DNA of 64,000 bases, taken from NCBI GenBank assembly GCA_002102225.1, contig LQPB01000092.1, positions 62,001-126,000 on the forward strand. The letters are read 5' to 3'. The notes under the pieces are model-generated. The model searched no databases and had not been told where the DNA came from. It saw only the letters and a program-made list of their open reading frames with translations. This stretch comes from Mycobacterium interjectum (GTDB taxonomy: Bacteria > Actinomycetota > Actinomycetes > Mycobacteriales > Mycobacteriaceae). Shown piece after piece: positions 18,281 through 27,083 of this stretch. Each line of letters opens with the position of its first letter. The stretch's first letter is position 1. The position numbers and the translations under genes are program-made.

Positions 18281-18603
18281 TTCGCCGCCGGCTCCTCGAC
18301 CTTTGCCGGGGCGCGCTTTTTACCCTTGAACATGCCCAGCATCCGGTCGGTGACAATGAAGCCGCCGATGACGTTCAGCGTGCCGAACACCACCGCGACG
18401 AACAGGATGATCTGGACGGCGAGCGACGGGTGCTCGACTTCCCCGAAGACCACCAGCGCGCCCAGCACCACGATGCCGTGAATGGCGTTGGTGCCCGACA
18501 TCAGCGGCGTGTGCAGGGTGTTGGGCACCTTGGAGATGACCGCGAACCCCACAAATCCGGACAGCACCAGGATCGCCAGGTTGGCCAGCAGTTCGTCGTA
18601 CAT
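18277..18603 (-). CDS. pntAb: NAD(P) transhydrogenase subunit alpha, membrane part
   Basis: A 108-aa protein carrying the membrane helices that in enterobacteria form the C-terminus of PntA. Three hydrophobic segments are visible (LLANLAILVLSGFVGFAVIS, AIHGIVVLGALVVF, IILFVAVVFGTLNVIGGFIV), with the conserved PNTLHTPLMSGTNAIHG loop that takes part in proton conduction. The split of the alpha subunit into two genes is the actinobacterial arrangement. It begins with ATG at 18603 immediately after the pntAa stop and overlaps pntB by 4 nt. Confidence 0.97.
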
Positions 18604-19698
18604 CTACGCGTCCTTCCGATCGCGGGTCACGCACGACTCCGCGATCACTTCGTCGTCAAAGTCGGGTGCCAGCTTGCCGTCGGTGAGCAGCAGGTCCAGC
18701 AGCGCGGTGATGTTCTTGCTGTAGAGCTCGCTGGCGTGCTCGGGCATGGTCGCGGGCAGGTTCAGCGGCGAGGCGATGGTGACGTCGTGCTTGACCACCG
18801 TCTTGCCGGGCTCGGTGAGCTCGCAGTTGCCGCCGGTCTCCCCGGCCAGGTCGACCACCACGCTGCCCGGCTTCATCGCCTCCACCGCCGCGGCGGTCAC
18901 CAGGCGCGGCGCGGGCCGGCCCGGGACGAGCGCCGTGGTGATCACCACGTCGAAACCGGCGATCGCCTTCTCCAGCGCCTGCTGCTGCTGGGCCCGTTCG
19001 TCCTCGGTGAGCTCGCGGGCGTACCCACCCGCGCCGGCCGCCTCGATACCCACGTCCAGCCACTGCGCGCCCACCGAGCGCACCTGGTCGGCCACCTCGG
19101 GACGCACGTCGTAGCCGGTGGTGCGCGCGCCCAGCCGCTTGGCCGTCGCGAGCGCCTGCAGCCCCGCGACCCCGACGCCGAGCACCAGCACGGAGGCCGG
19201 CTTCACGGTGCCCGCCGCCGTCGTCAGCATCGGGAAAAACCGGGTCGACTCGGAGGCCGCCAGCAGCACGGCCTTGTAGCCGGCCACGTTGGCCTGCGAC
19301 GACAGCGCGTCCATCACCTGCGCGCGCGAGATCCGCGGGATGGCCTCCAACGCGAACGCCTGCACACCGGCTTGCTTGAGCGCGCCGATCGAATTGTCGG
19401 CATTCCGGGGAGCCAGGAAGCCGATCAGCGTCTGCCCGCTGCGCAGCCTGCCGACCTCGTCCGCCGTCGGCGGTGCCACCTTGACGACCACGTCGGCGGC
19501 CCAGGCGTCGCCGATGCTGGCCCCCGCTTGCGTGTAGAGCTCGTCGGGAAGCAGCGCGCCCTCGCCCGCGCCCGCCTCGACCACCACCGCCACACCGCTG
19601 TCGACCAGCGACGCGACCGCCTTGGGGACCAACGCGACGCGCCGCTCGTCGGTCCCGGACTCGGCGACCACCCCCACCGTCGTCTGCGCATCTGTCAT
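18604..19698 (-). CDS. pntAa: NAD(P) transhydrogenase subunit alpha, NAD-binding part
   Basis: Soluble dI subunit of 364 aa that binds NAD(H). It has ESGTDERRVALVPKAVASLV at the N-terminus, KPASVLVLGVGVAGLQALATAKRLGA (Rossmann GxGxxG), the mobile-loop region DLAGETGGNCELTEPG and GYDVRPEVADQVRSVGAQWL. Alanine dehydrogenase belongs to the same fold but lacks the adjacent pntAb/pntB partners. I chose the ATG at 19698 (MTDAQTTVGV); longer open frame upstream has no family similarity. First gene of the pnt operon; a DUF1348 gene lies upstream on the same strand, 56 nt away. Confidence 0.96.
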   Translation of the reverse strand: MTDAQTTVGVVAESGTDERRVALVPKAVASLVDSGVAVVVEAGAGEGALLPDELYTQAGASIGDAWAADVVVKVAPPTADEVGRLRSGQTLIGFLAPRNADNSIGALKQAGVQAFALEAIPRISRAQVMDALSSQANVAGYKAVLLAASESTRFFPMLTTAAGTVKPASVLVLGVGVAGLQALATAKRLGARTTGYDVRPEVADQVRSVGAQWLDVGIEAAGAGGYARELTEDERAQQQQALEKAIAGFDVVITTALVPGRPAPRLVTAAAVEAMKPGSVVVDLAGETGGNCELTEPGKTVVKHDVTIASPLNLPATMPEHASELYSKNITALLDLLLTDGKLAPDFDDEVIAESCVTRDRKDA

Positions 19699-19754
19699 GG
19701 CGCCTACATCCACTTCCTTATGTCTTTGGCTTGCCGCAGACACCCTAACCGCCG

Positions 19755-20216
19755 CTACCAGAGCGCGATATCTTGCCCGTGCTCGGATGCGGGGCGGGGG
19801 CCGAAGTACCGGCGCTCGGACTCGTCGATCGGCACGTCGTTGATGCTGGCTTCGCGGCGCGCCATTAACCCCGACGGGCTGAATTCCCACAGCTCGTTGC
19901 CGTAGCTGCGGTACCACTGGCCGCCGTGATCGTGGCACTCGTACTGGAACCGCACGGCGATTCGGTTGTCGTGGAAATCCCACAGGCTCTTGCGCAGCGA
20001 ATAGTCGAGTTCGCGCTCCCACTTGCGGGTCAGGAACGCGACGATCGCGTCCCGGCCCACGACGTGTTCGCCGCGGTTCCGCCACTGGGAGTCGGGCGTG
20101 TAGGCGAGGCTGACCCGTTCGGGATCGCGGGTGTTCCACGCGTCCTCGGCTGCCTGGACCTTCTGCATCGCCGTTTCGCGGGTGAACGGCGGGAACGGGG
20201 GGCGGGATTCGGTCAT
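19755..20216 (-). CDS. NTF2-like protein, DUF1348 family
   Basis: A protein of about 153 aa with the DUF1348 version of the NTF2/SnoaL cone fold: [26 protein letters not shown] near the N-terminus, [46 protein letters not shown] and the C-terminal [19 protein letters not shown]. These match well-conserved DUF1348 words. Function is unknown. The start is uncertain: ATG at 20216 (MTESRPPF) or 20225, or a GTG at 20249; I chose 20216 since the palindromic repeat begins at 20242. I know of no gene at this place in M. tuberculosis, so it looks like an insertion between pntAa and fadE2. Confidence 0.82.
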   Translation of the reverse strand: MTESRPPFPPFTRETAMQKVQAAEDAWNTRDPERVSLAYTPDSQWRNRGEHVVGRDAIVAFLTRKWERELDYSLRKSLWDFHDNRIAVRFQYECHDHGGQWYRSYGNELWEFSPSGLMARREASINDVPIDESERRYFGPRPASEHGQDIALW

Positions 20217-20241
20217 GACGTACATCGTGCTCGACGGGTAT

Positions 20242-20302
20242 CGCGACACATAAACGTCTGCGACGACACGCCGCCGCCACTCGCAACCGTTTATATCTCG
20301 CG
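20242..20302. repeat. Dispersed palindromic repeat, copy 2
   Basis: Left arm 20242-20263 (CGCGACACATAAACGTCTGC...) and right arm 20281-20302 are imperfect reverse complements. The left arm plus the centre CGACACGCCG is nearly identical, in the same orientation, to copy 3 at 57143. Here it lies in a divergent gap, between the DUF1348 gene and fadE2, so it cannot serve only as a terminator. Confidence 0.6.
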
Positions 20303-20353
20303 CGCTGGCGACCTGAAAGAACGCGCTACCACACGTGTCCTATCGTGACGGTC

Positions 20354-21586
20354 ATGGACTTCGCGATGTCGGCCAAAGCCAGCGACTACCACAAGCGACT
20401 GTCCGACTTCATGATCGAGAACGTCTTCCCGGCCGAGGCCGCATACGACAAATACCGTCACGAGGCCGGCCCGAACGACCACACCGTGCCGCCGGTCATC
20501 GAGGAACTCAAACGCAAGGCCAAACAGCAGGGACTGTGGAACCTGTTCCTGCCCTCCGAGTCGGGCCTGACCAACCTCGAATACGCCCCGCTGGCCGAAC
20601 TGACGGGCTGGAGCCTCGAGATCGCGCCCGAGGCGCTCAACTGCGCCGCGCCGGACACCGGCAACATGGAAACGCTGCACCTGTTCGCCACCGAGGAGCA
20701 GCGCAAGCAGTGGCTGGAGCCGCTGCTGGCCGGCGAGATCCGCAGCGCCTTCTCGATGACCGAGCCGGCGGTCGCCAGCAGCGACGCCCGCAACATCGAA
20801 ACCTCCATCCAGCGCGACGGGGCCGACTACGTCATCAACGGCCGCAAGTGGTGGACGTCCGGGGCGGCCGACCCGCGCTGCAAGATCCTGATCGTGATGG
20901 GCCGCACCAACCCGGAGGCGGCCAGCCACCAGCAGCAGTCGATGGTCTTGGTGCCCATCGACACCCCCGGCGTGACCGTCGTGCGCTCGACCACCGTCTT
21001 CGGCTACCAGGACCAGCCCGGGCACTGCGAGATCATCTACGACAACGTCCGCGTTCCGGTCACCAACCTGCTCGGCGAGGAGGGCGGCGGCTTCGCGATC
21101 GCCCAGGCGCGGCTGGGCCCGGGCCGCATCCATCACTGCATGCGCGCGCTCGGTGGCGCCGAACGCGCGCTGGCCCTCATGGTGGACCGGGCGAACAACC
21201 GGGTGGCGTTCGGCCGCCCGCTGGCCGAGCAAGGCGTGGTGCGCGAGGCAATCGCCAAGTCCCGCAACGAGATCGACCAGGCCCGGTTGCTGTGCCATAA
21301 GGCGGCGTGGACGATCGACCAGCACGGCAACAAGGCCGCCCACACGTTGGTCTCGCAGATCAAGGCGGTGGCGCCGCAAGTGGCCTGCGACGTCATCGAC
21401 CGCGCCATCCAGGTGCACGGCGCCGCCGGCGTCAGCGAGGACACGGTGCTGGCCCGGTCGTACGGCTGGCACCGGGCCATGCGACTGTTCGACGGCCCCG
21501 ACGAGGTGCACATGCGGACCATCGCGCGCGCCGAGATCGGCCGGGAGAAATCCGGGCTCGCCGCGGCGGTTACCGCGCATGGCTGA
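20354..21586 (+). CDS. fadE2: Acyl-CoA dehydrogenase FadE2
   Basis: FAD-dependent acyl-CoA dehydrogenase of about 410 aa. It shows AFSMTEPAVASSDARNIET (substrate/FAD loop), YVINGRKWWTSGAADPRCKI, the helical ARLGPGRIHHCMRALGGAERAL, and a C-terminal part AIQVHGAAGVSEDT and YGWHRAMRLFDGPDEVHMRTIAR, in which GPDEVH stands for the usual G-T-x-E-x-x region. This is the ACAD10/11-like group of long-chain dehydrogenases. Its place before ptbB equals Rv0154c. ATG at 20354 follows a GTG at 20345; either may be used. It overlaps ptbB by 8 nt, so translation is likely coupled. Confidence 0.93.
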   Translation: MDFAMSAKASDYHKRLSDFMIENVFPAEAAYDKYRHEAGPNDHTVPPVIEELKRKAKQQGLWNLFLPSESGLTNLEYAPLAELTGWSLEIAPEALNCAAPDTGNMETLHLFATEEQRKQWLEPLLAGEIRSAFSMTEPAVASSDARNIETSIQRDGADYVINGRKWWTSGAADPRCKILIVMGRTNPEAASHQQQSMVLVPIDTPGVTVVRSTTVFGYQDQPGHCEIIYDNVRVPVTNLLGEEGGGFAIAQARLGPGRIHHCMRALGGAERALALMVDRANNRVAFGRPLAEQGVVREAIAKSRNEIDQARLLCHKAAWTIDQHGNKAAHTLVSQIKAVAPQVACDVIDRAIQVHGAAGVSEDTVLARSYGWHRAMRLFDGPDEVHMRTIARAEIGREKSGLAAAVTAHG

Positions 21587-22412
21587 AGCCGTCCGAGAAC
21601 TGTCCGGCGCCTGGAATTTTCGTGATGTCGCCGACGGTGTTGCCGCGCTGCGGCCCGGGCGGCTGTTCCGTTCCGGCGAGTTGAGCCGCCTCGACGATGA
21701 GGGCCGGGCCACGCTGCGGCGGCTCGGCATCACCGATGTCGCCGACCTGCGCGCGTCGCGGGAGGTCGCCCGGCGCGGCCCGGGGTTGGTGCCCGACGGC
21801 GTCGAGATCCACCTGTTGCCGGTTCCCGATTTATCCGACCAACCCGACGATGAGCAGGCCGACGGGGCCGCGCCGCACGAAGAGGCGTTCCAGCGGCTGT
21901 TGCGGGGTGAATCCGACGGCTCCGAGGGGTCGGTGAACGAAACCGCGGTCCGCTTCATGACCGACGAGTACCGCCAATTCCCGACGCGTAACGGGGCGCA
22001 GCGCGCGCTACACCGTGTCGTCACGCTGCTGGCCGCCGGGCGCCCGGTGCTCACGCACTGCTTCGCGGGCAAGGACCGCACCGGCTTCGTCATCGCGACG
22101 GTGCTCGAGGCCGTCGGCGTCGATCGCGACGCCATCGTCGCCGACTTCCTGCGCAGCAACGAGGCCGTACCCGAGCTGCGGACGCATATCTACGAAATGA
22201 TCCAGCAGCGCGGCGACACCGAGCTGACCCCGGAGGTGGTGACCTTCACCGAGGCGCGGCTGTCCGATGGGGTGCTCGGCGTCCGGCCGGATTACCTCGC
22301 CGCCGCCCGCCAAACGATCGACGACGAATTCGGTTCGCTGGGCGCCTATCTCAAGGATGCCGGCATCACCGAGGACGACCTCGAACGCCTGCGCGACGCG
22401 CTGCTCGGCTGA
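21579..22412 (+). CDS. ptbB: Protein tyrosine/phosphoinositide phosphatase PtbB (MptpB)
   Basis: A 277-aa DSP-like phosphatase of the Y-phosphatase3 family. The P-loop VLTHCFAGKDRTGF places the catalytic Cys at residue 161 and Arg at 167, the same as Cys160 of M. tuberculosis PtpB (276 aa). The N-terminal SGAWNFRDVADGVAALRPGRLFRSGELS is the family-specific lead; a variable, acidic loop lies at 85-120, where MptpB has its flexible lid. MptpB is exported and acts on host phosphotyrosine, phosphoserine and phosphoinositides. The ATG at 21579 overlaps the end of fadE2, and the pair corresponds to Rv0154c-Rv0153c. Confidence 0.94.
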   Translation: MAEAVRELSGAWNFRDVADGVAALRPGRLFRSGELSRLDDEGRATLRRLGITDVADLRASREVARRGPGLVPDGVEIHLLPVPDLSDQPDDEQADGAAPHEEAFQRLLRGESDGSEGSVNETAVRFMTDEYRQFPTRNGAQRALHRVVTLLAAGRPVLTHCFAGKDRTGFVIATVLEAVGVDRDAIVADFLRSNEAVPELRTHIYEMIQQRGDTELTPEVVTFTEARLSDGVLGVRPDYLAAARQTIDDEFGSLGAYLKDAGITEDDLERLRDALLG

Positions 22413-22428
22413 GCCGACCGCGGTCGGC
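22413..22428. repeat. Perfect 16-bp palindrome after ptbB stop codon
   Basis: GCCGACCGCGGTCGGC begins on the first base after the TGA of ptbB. Without a loop it is a poor hairpin terminator and could be a protein-binding site; the next gene (PE-PPE) begins 148 nt downstream. Confidence 0.35.
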
Positions 22429-22502
22429 CACGGGGCGCAATATTTCCCCCGCGAAATCCCTTCGCGCTCAAGGCCGCTCACAATCGGCAAACGGGGTTTG
22501 GC

Positions 22503-22539
22503 GCAAACGCCGGACAGGATTGCGGGAGCACCCTACGCT
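22503..22539 (+). promoter_or_regulatory. Shared PE-PPE upstream element, copy 2
   Basis: GCAAACGCC (22503-22511), then TTGCGGGAGC and the hexamer TACGCT at 22534-22539, 31 nt from the element start. It is one A shorter than the copies at 14231 and 24273. The ATG lies only 37 nt past the hexamer, closer than in the other two genes. Confidence 0.5.
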
Positions 22540-22575
22540 GACGGGGTCCGTCGTTGTCGGGAAAGGCTGGGACCG

Positions 22576-24234
22576 ATGTCGTATGTGATCGCTGAGCCGC
22601 TGGCGCTGGCGTCGGTCGCGACGGAGATCGAGGGGATTGGTTCGGCATTCAGTGCCGCGACCGCCGCCGCCGCCGTTCCGACATCGGGCGTGGCGGCAGC
22701 GGCCGGCGACGAGGTGTCGGCGGCCATCGCGGACGTCTTCGGCGCCGTCGGCAAGGAGTATCAGGCCGTCGTCGGGCAGTTCGAGGCGTTTCACACCCAG
22801 TTTCAGCAGGCGCTCGTGTCCGCCGGGCTCGCCTACGCGCAAACCGAAGCCGGCATCGCCGCCACCCTGGGGCTCGGGGCGGCAGCGCCGGCCGCGCCGC
22901 TGCCGGCCGCCACGATTCCCCCGTTCCCGGCCAACCAAGTGTCGTATTTCATCGGCGGCACCGGGGTCCCCATCCCTTCGCCGTCATTCGTCACCCGGGC
23001 CAACAACCTCTACGTCCGTTCGGTCAACGCCCTGGCGGCGCTCTACACGCCGGAGCAGCTGTACCCGCTGACCGGCGTGAAAAGCCTGCCCCTCAATCAG
23101 TCGGTCGTCGAGGGCGTGACCATTCTCGACAACACGCTGTACAACACGATCCACGGACAGAATCAATCGGTCACCGTTTTCGGTATTTCCCAGAGCGCCA
23201 TCATCTCCTCGCTGGAGATGCAGAACCTCGCCAACGGCACGTCCCTGTTCGGTGCGAACCCTCCCCCCCTGAACATGCTCAACTTCGTGCTGACCGGCAA
23301 CGAGGTGAACCCCAACGGCGGCTTGCTGTCGCGGTTCCCCAACCTCTCCCTGCCCGCCCTGGGGCTGGACTTCTACCCCGCGATGAACGCCAACACGCCC
23401 TACCACGTGGCCAACTACACGCTGGAATACGACGGGTTCGCCGACTTCCCGCGGTATCCGATCAATATTCTTTCCGACCTCAACGCGGTCGCGGGCATCG
23501 TCTTCGTGCACACCACGTATCTGGATCTCACGCCCACCCAGGTCAATAACGCCATCCAGCTGCCGACGTCTCCGGGTTACGCCGGCAACACCAGCTACTA
23601 CATGATTCCCACGACGGACCTGCCACTCCTCAAGCCGCTGGATGCCATCCCGGTCATCGGCAAGCCCCTGGTCGACCTGCTGCAACCCGATCTGAAGGTG
23701 TTGGTGAACTTGGGCTACGGCCCCGACCCCACCCTCGGGTACTCCACGAGCTACGCGGACGTGCCGACGCCGTTCGGTTTGTTCCCGGATGCCAATCCGG
23801 GCATCGTCTTTAACGCGCTGGCCGCGGGCACCCAGCAGGGAATCCACGACTTCTCACTCGACATGCAGCAGATCGCGTCGCAGCCGCCCACGGTTCCGCA
23901 GTTCACCCTGCCGACCGCGCCGGGGCCGACAACGACGCTGGCGAACTTCCCGTCACCGCAGCAGGTCTTCGACACGGCCAACAAGATCGTCTCGACCGAC
24001 TACGCGGTGGTGCTCCCGACCGCCGACATCGGTTACTCCCTCGCCACCGAGTTGCCCTTCTACGACTCCGAGCTGTTCCTGAGCCAACTCGGGCAGGGCA
24101 ACCTCATCAACGCCATCGGCTATCCGATCGCCGCCGACGTCGGGTTGGGGACGGTAGCGGGTGGCGTCGAATTCCTGACGATCGTTTCGGCGCTCTCGAG
24201 CAACGTCAAGGACATCCAGAGCCTCATCCCCTAA
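22576..24234 (+). CDS. PE-family protein with PE-PPE hydrolase domain (PE1/PE2-like)
   Basis: A 552-aa protein. PE domain at residues 1-95 (MSYVIAEPLALASVATEIEG, DEVSAAIADVFGAVGKEYQ) with a secretion motif YAQTE at its end. PE-PPE domain from about 130: NQSVTVFGISQSAIISSLEM has the nucleophile Ser in GISQS, differing from GYSQS in the two sister proteins; then LTGNEVNPNGGLLSRFP, IVFVHTTYLDLT with the likely catalytic His, and TTDLPLLKPLDAIP. In place of the GDP seen in the sisters there is GNE, so the acid may be shifted. The C-terminal 150 residues form an extra segment shared with the next gene. It stands, with the next gene, where M. tuberculosis has PE2/PE1. Confidence 0.9.
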   Translation: MSYVIAEPLALASVATEIEGIGSAFSAATAAAAVPTSGVAAAAGDEVSAAIADVFGAVGKEYQAVVGQFEAFHTQFQQALVSAGLAYAQTEAGIAATLGLGAAAPAAPLPAATIPPFPANQVSYFIGGTGVPIPSPSFVTRANNLYVRSVNALAALYTPEQLYPLTGVKSLPLNQSVVEGVTILDNTLYNTIHGQNQSVTVFGISQSAIISSLEMQNLANGTSLFGANPPPLNMLNFVLTGNEVNPNGGLLSRFPNLSLPALGLDFYPAMNANTPYHVANYTLEYDGFADFPRYPINILSDLNAVAGIVFVHTTYLDLTPTQVNNAIQLPTSPGYAGNTSYYMIPTTDLPLLKPLDAIPVIGKPLVDLLQPDLKVLVNLGYGPDPTLGYSTSYADVPTPFGLFPDANPGIVFNALAAGTQQGIHDFSLDMQQIASQPPTVPQFTLPTAPGPTTTLANFPSPQQVFDTANKIVSTDYAVVLPTADIGYSLATELPFYDSELFLSQLGQGNLINAIGYPIAADVGLGTVAGGVEFLTIVSALSSNVKDIQSLIP

Positions 24235-24272
24235 CGCGCCCCGCCCCAGGCGAATCGCCCAAAGACGACGGG

Positions 24273-24310
24273 GCAAAACGCCCACAAAAAGGCGGGATCG
24301 CTCCTAAGCT
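24273..24310 (+). promoter_or_regulatory. Shared PE-PPE upstream element, copy 3
   Basis: GCAAAACGCC (24273-24282), then AGGCGGGATCG and the hexamer TAAGCT at 24305-24310, 32 nt from the element start, as in copy 1. It lies 95 nt before the ATG at 24406 and shows that this PE gene has its own promoter despite the tandem arrangement. Confidence 0.5.
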
Positions 24311-24405
24311 GACTGCGTGCCGGTCACAGCGGTGCGCCTGGTCATCGGGTTGGCGGCGTCGGCGGGACCAACACGCATGTCCCTCTGTTCGGAAGGGAAG
24401 AAGCG

Positions 24406-26103
24406 ATGACGACCTTAGTTGCGCAGCCAGAGATTTTTGCGACGGCCGCACAGGATGCTTCAAACATCGGCTGGGCCATCAACGACGCCCGGGCGGCCGC
24501 CGCCGGCTCCACGACCAACTTGGTGGCAGCGGCCGAAGACGAGGTGTCGGCGATCACCGCGCAGTTGTTCGGCTCGTTCGGTCAGGAATATCAGGCGCTG
24601 CTCCAGCAGGCCGCCGCGTTCCACGGTCAGTTCACCGCGACGCTGGCCGCCGCCGGAAACACTTACGCGCAAGCGGAAGCTCAGATCGCCGGCACGCTCG
24701 GGCTCACCGGCGCGGCGGGCGGCGTGCCGTTCGCCGCGGTGCAACACGCGGCAGACCCGGCGGTCGATGCCATCTTGATCATGACGGGCAGCGGCACCGC
24801 CAATCCCCCACCGAGCTACGTCACCAACGTCACCAACCTCTACCTGCAAAATTTCACCAGCGCCCTCACGATCCCCGTGACCACGGCCGAGGGGTTGTAT
24901 CCCTTCACTGGTGTCAAAGACCTGACGCTGGATATCTCCCTTGCCCGCGGCGTCACGTCGCTGAACAACGCGATTACTGGCGTGCTCGGCCCTGCACCCA
25001 GCGCAAAAGTTGTTTCCGTTCTCGGCTATTCGCAGAGCTCGATCATCGCCTCACTGGAAATGCCGAAGCTCCTCGCCCAGGGGTACACCTCGTCCAATGC
25101 CTTCTTCACCCTGCTGGGTGACCCGGCCAACCCCAACGGCGGCCTGCTTGCGCGATTCCCCGGCCTCAGCTTCCCGAGCCTGGGCGTCACTTTCGGCACC
25201 TCCACGCCGAGCAACGACTTCCCGACCACCATTTGGTCGCTCGAGTACGACGGCTTCGCCGACTTCCCGCGCTATCCGATCGACATCTTCTCGGACCTCA
25301 ACGCCCTTGCGGGCATCGTGTTCATCCACGGCAGCTACCCGCACCTGACACAAGCGACGCTCAATACGGCCGTCACGCTGGGGCAGTCCGGGAACCCCTC
25401 GATGACCACTTACAACATGATCCCGACGGAGAACCTGCCGCTGCTGGCGCCGCTACGTTTGCTCCCGGTCATCGGCAACCCGCTCGCGGACCTGATCCAG
25501 CCGGACCTGAAGCTCCTCGTCAACTGGGGCTACGGCGACCCGAACTTCGGCTGGTCGACCAGCCCGGCCGATATCCAGACACCGTTCGGCTTCCTGCCGC
25601 CGCTCAACGCGACAACCGAATTGGTGTCGCTGTTCCCCGGCGCCACCGCACAGGGGGTCAGCGCCTTCAGCAACGACCTGTCGAGCCTGGCGGCGTCGCT
25701 TCCCGGAGCCGCCACATCGGGCTTCGCTCAGCTGACGTTGCCACCGTCCGCGTCGCTTCCGACCACGCCCACCGGCATCATCCAGGCCATCGAGTCCGCC
25801 AACACGAACATCGTCGGCACGTTGACGAGCGACGTCTCGACGGCCTACGCGACCCTGCTCCCGACGGCGGACATCGCGACCGCCGTGGTGGTCACCCTCC
25901 CGTCCTACGACGTCAACCTGTTCCTCGACGGCATCACGCAAGCGATCAACGGCGATCCGGTCGGGGGCCTGGTCAACGCGTTCGGCCGTCCGATCGCCGC
26001 CGATGTCGGATTGGTCACGCTCGCGGGCGGTTTCGAGCTCATCAACTTCGTGAACGCGGGTGAGACGATCTTCACCGGGGTACCGAACCCCGGCCCCCAG
26101 TGA
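24406..26103 (+). CDS. PE-family protein with PE-PPE hydrolase domain (PE1/PE2-like)
   Basis: A 565-aa paralogue of the preceding gene. PE domain MTTLVAQPEIFATAAQDASN through DEVSAITAQLFGSFGQEYQ, closing with NTYAQAEAQI (YxxxE secretion motif). The PE-PPE hydrolase domain has VVSVLGYSQSSIIASLEM (nucleophile Ser), LLGDPANPNGGLLARFPG, IVFIHGSYPHLT (likely His) and TENLPLLAPLRLLP. The C-terminal extension (about residues 420-565) includes PTADIATAVVVTLPSYDVNLF and PIAADVGLVTLAGGFE, both shared with the neighbour, showing duplication. It ends 7 nt before the stop of the convergent quinone oxidoreductase. Confidence 0.9.
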   Translation: MTTLVAQPEIFATAAQDASNIGWAINDARAAAAGSTTNLVAAAEDEVSAITAQLFGSFGQEYQALLQQAAAFHGQFTATLAAAGNTYAQAEAQIAGTLGLTGAAGGVPFAAVQHAADPAVDAILIMTGSGTANPPPSYVTNVTNLYLQNFTSALTIPVTTAEGLYPFTGVKDLTLDISLARGVTSLNNAITGVLGPAPSAKVVSVLGYSQSSIIASLEMPKLLAQGYTSSNAFFTLLGDPANPNGGLLARFPGLSFPSLGVTFGTSTPSNDFPTTIWSLEYDGFADFPRYPIDIFSDLNALAGIVFIHGSYPHLTQATLNTAVTLGQSGNPSMTTYNMIPTENLPLLAPLRLLPVIGNPLADLIQPDLKLLVNWGYGDPNFGWSTSPADIQTPFGFLPPLNATTELVSLFPGATAQGVSAFSNDLSSLAASLPGAATSGFAQLTLPPSASLPTTPTGIIQAIESANTNIVGTLTSDVSTAYATLLPTADIATAVVVTLPSYDVNLFLDGITQAINGDPVGGLVNAFGRPIAADVGLVTLAGGFELINFVNAGETIFTGVPNPGPQ

Positions 26104-26110
26104 TCGAACG

Positions 26111-27079
26111 CTAGGGCTCCAGCACGACCTTGCCGAGCACCCCGCCGTCGGCCAGGCTCTGCAACGCGACCGCGCCCTCCGACAGCGGATAGCGCTGCGG
26201 CGGAGGCGGTTTCAGCCCGAGGAACACCAACTGGCTCAGCCCCCAGGAAAACAAGGCGGCCGAACCCGGAACCTTGTTCAGGTACTCGCCCCAGGCGACG
26301 CCCACCACGCTGACGTTGCGCAGCAGCAGCCGGTTGACCTTCACCGTCGGAATGCCGCCGGCGGCAAAGCCGATCACCAGCAGCTTGCCGTCGATCGCCA
26401 GCACACGGACCGCGTCGTCGAAGGCCGGGCCGCCGATCGGGTCGACGACGATGTCGACCCCGCGGCCCTTGGTGTAGTCACGCACCCGGTCGGCCCAGCC
26501 GTCGACCAGCGGGACCACCAGGTCGGCGCCCAGGGAAGCGACATAGTCCGCCGCGGCCTCCCGGTGCACCACGGCCAGCACCTTGCTCGCCCCCATCGCC
26601 TGCGCGACCTGGATCGCCGCCGTGCCCACCCCGCCGGCGGCGCCCAGCACCAGCACCGTGTCGCCGGGCCGCATCGCGGCGCGGCGGGCCAGCGCGAAGT
26701 ACATGGTGTTGTAGTTGACCAGCAGCGAAACCGCTTCGGCGTCATCGAGTTCCGCGGGGCTGCGCATCACGTTCGGCACCGGTACGGCCACCTGCTCGGC
26801 GTAGGCGCCCAGGATGCCGAACGCCGAAACCCGCTCGCCCACGCGATAACCCGACCCCTCCGGGGCCGAACGCACCACACCCGCGGCTTCCATGCCGGGC
26901 ACGAACGGCGGGGGCAGCTTCAGCTGGTACTCGCCCTTGGCCAGCAGCAGGTCGGGAAAACACACCCCGGCGGCGCGGACGTCGATGACGACGTGGTTGC
27001 CGTCCTCGGGGACATCTTCGATATCGGTGAAGACCATGCCGTCCGGACCGGACAGCTCTTGCACCACACAGGCTTTCAT
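26111..27079 (-). CDS. NADPH:quinone oxidoreductase family protein (Rv0149-like)
   Basis: A zinc-free MDR-superfamily reductase of 322 aa. GroES-like part: VVIDVRAAGVCFPDLLLAKGEYQ and PFVPGMEAAGVV; Rossmann part: GDTVLVLGAAGGVGTAAIQVAQAMGA, the AAGGVG nucleotide motif of quinone reductases. There is no Zn-cysteine cluster. It probably reduces quinones or enones with NADPH. It follows the Rv0148-like SDR by 4 nt on the same strand and with the aldehyde dehydrogenase forms the order Rv0147-Rv0148-Rv0149. ATG at 27079. Confidence 0.92.
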   Translation of the reverse strand: MKACVVQELSGPDGMVFTDIEDVPEDGNHVVIDVRAAGVCFPDLLLAKGEYQLKLPPPFVPGMEAAGVVRSAPEGSGYRVGERVSAFGILGAYAEQVAVPVPNVMRSPAELDDAEAVSLLVNYNTMYFALARRAAMRPGDTVLVLGAAGGVGTAAIQVAQAMGASKVLAVVHREAAADYVASLGADLVVPLVDGWADRVRDYTKGRGVDIVVDPIGGPAFDDAVRVLAIDGKLLVIGFAAGGIPTVKVNRLLLRNVSVVGVAWGEYLNKVPGSAALFSWGLSQLVFLGLKPPPPQRYPLSEGAVALQSLADGGVLGKVVLEP

Positions 27080-27083
27080 GGCC

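Noticed and set aside
18604-19698. pntAa considered as alanine dehydrogenase
   Set aside because: Same fold, but the following pntAb and pntB genes and the transhydrogenase-type loop decide for PntAa.
20291-22159. Open frame of about 620 codons on the minus strand opposite fadE2-ptbB
   Set aside because: It lies opposite two clear enzymes with intact catalytic motifs; its composition is that of a shadow frame.
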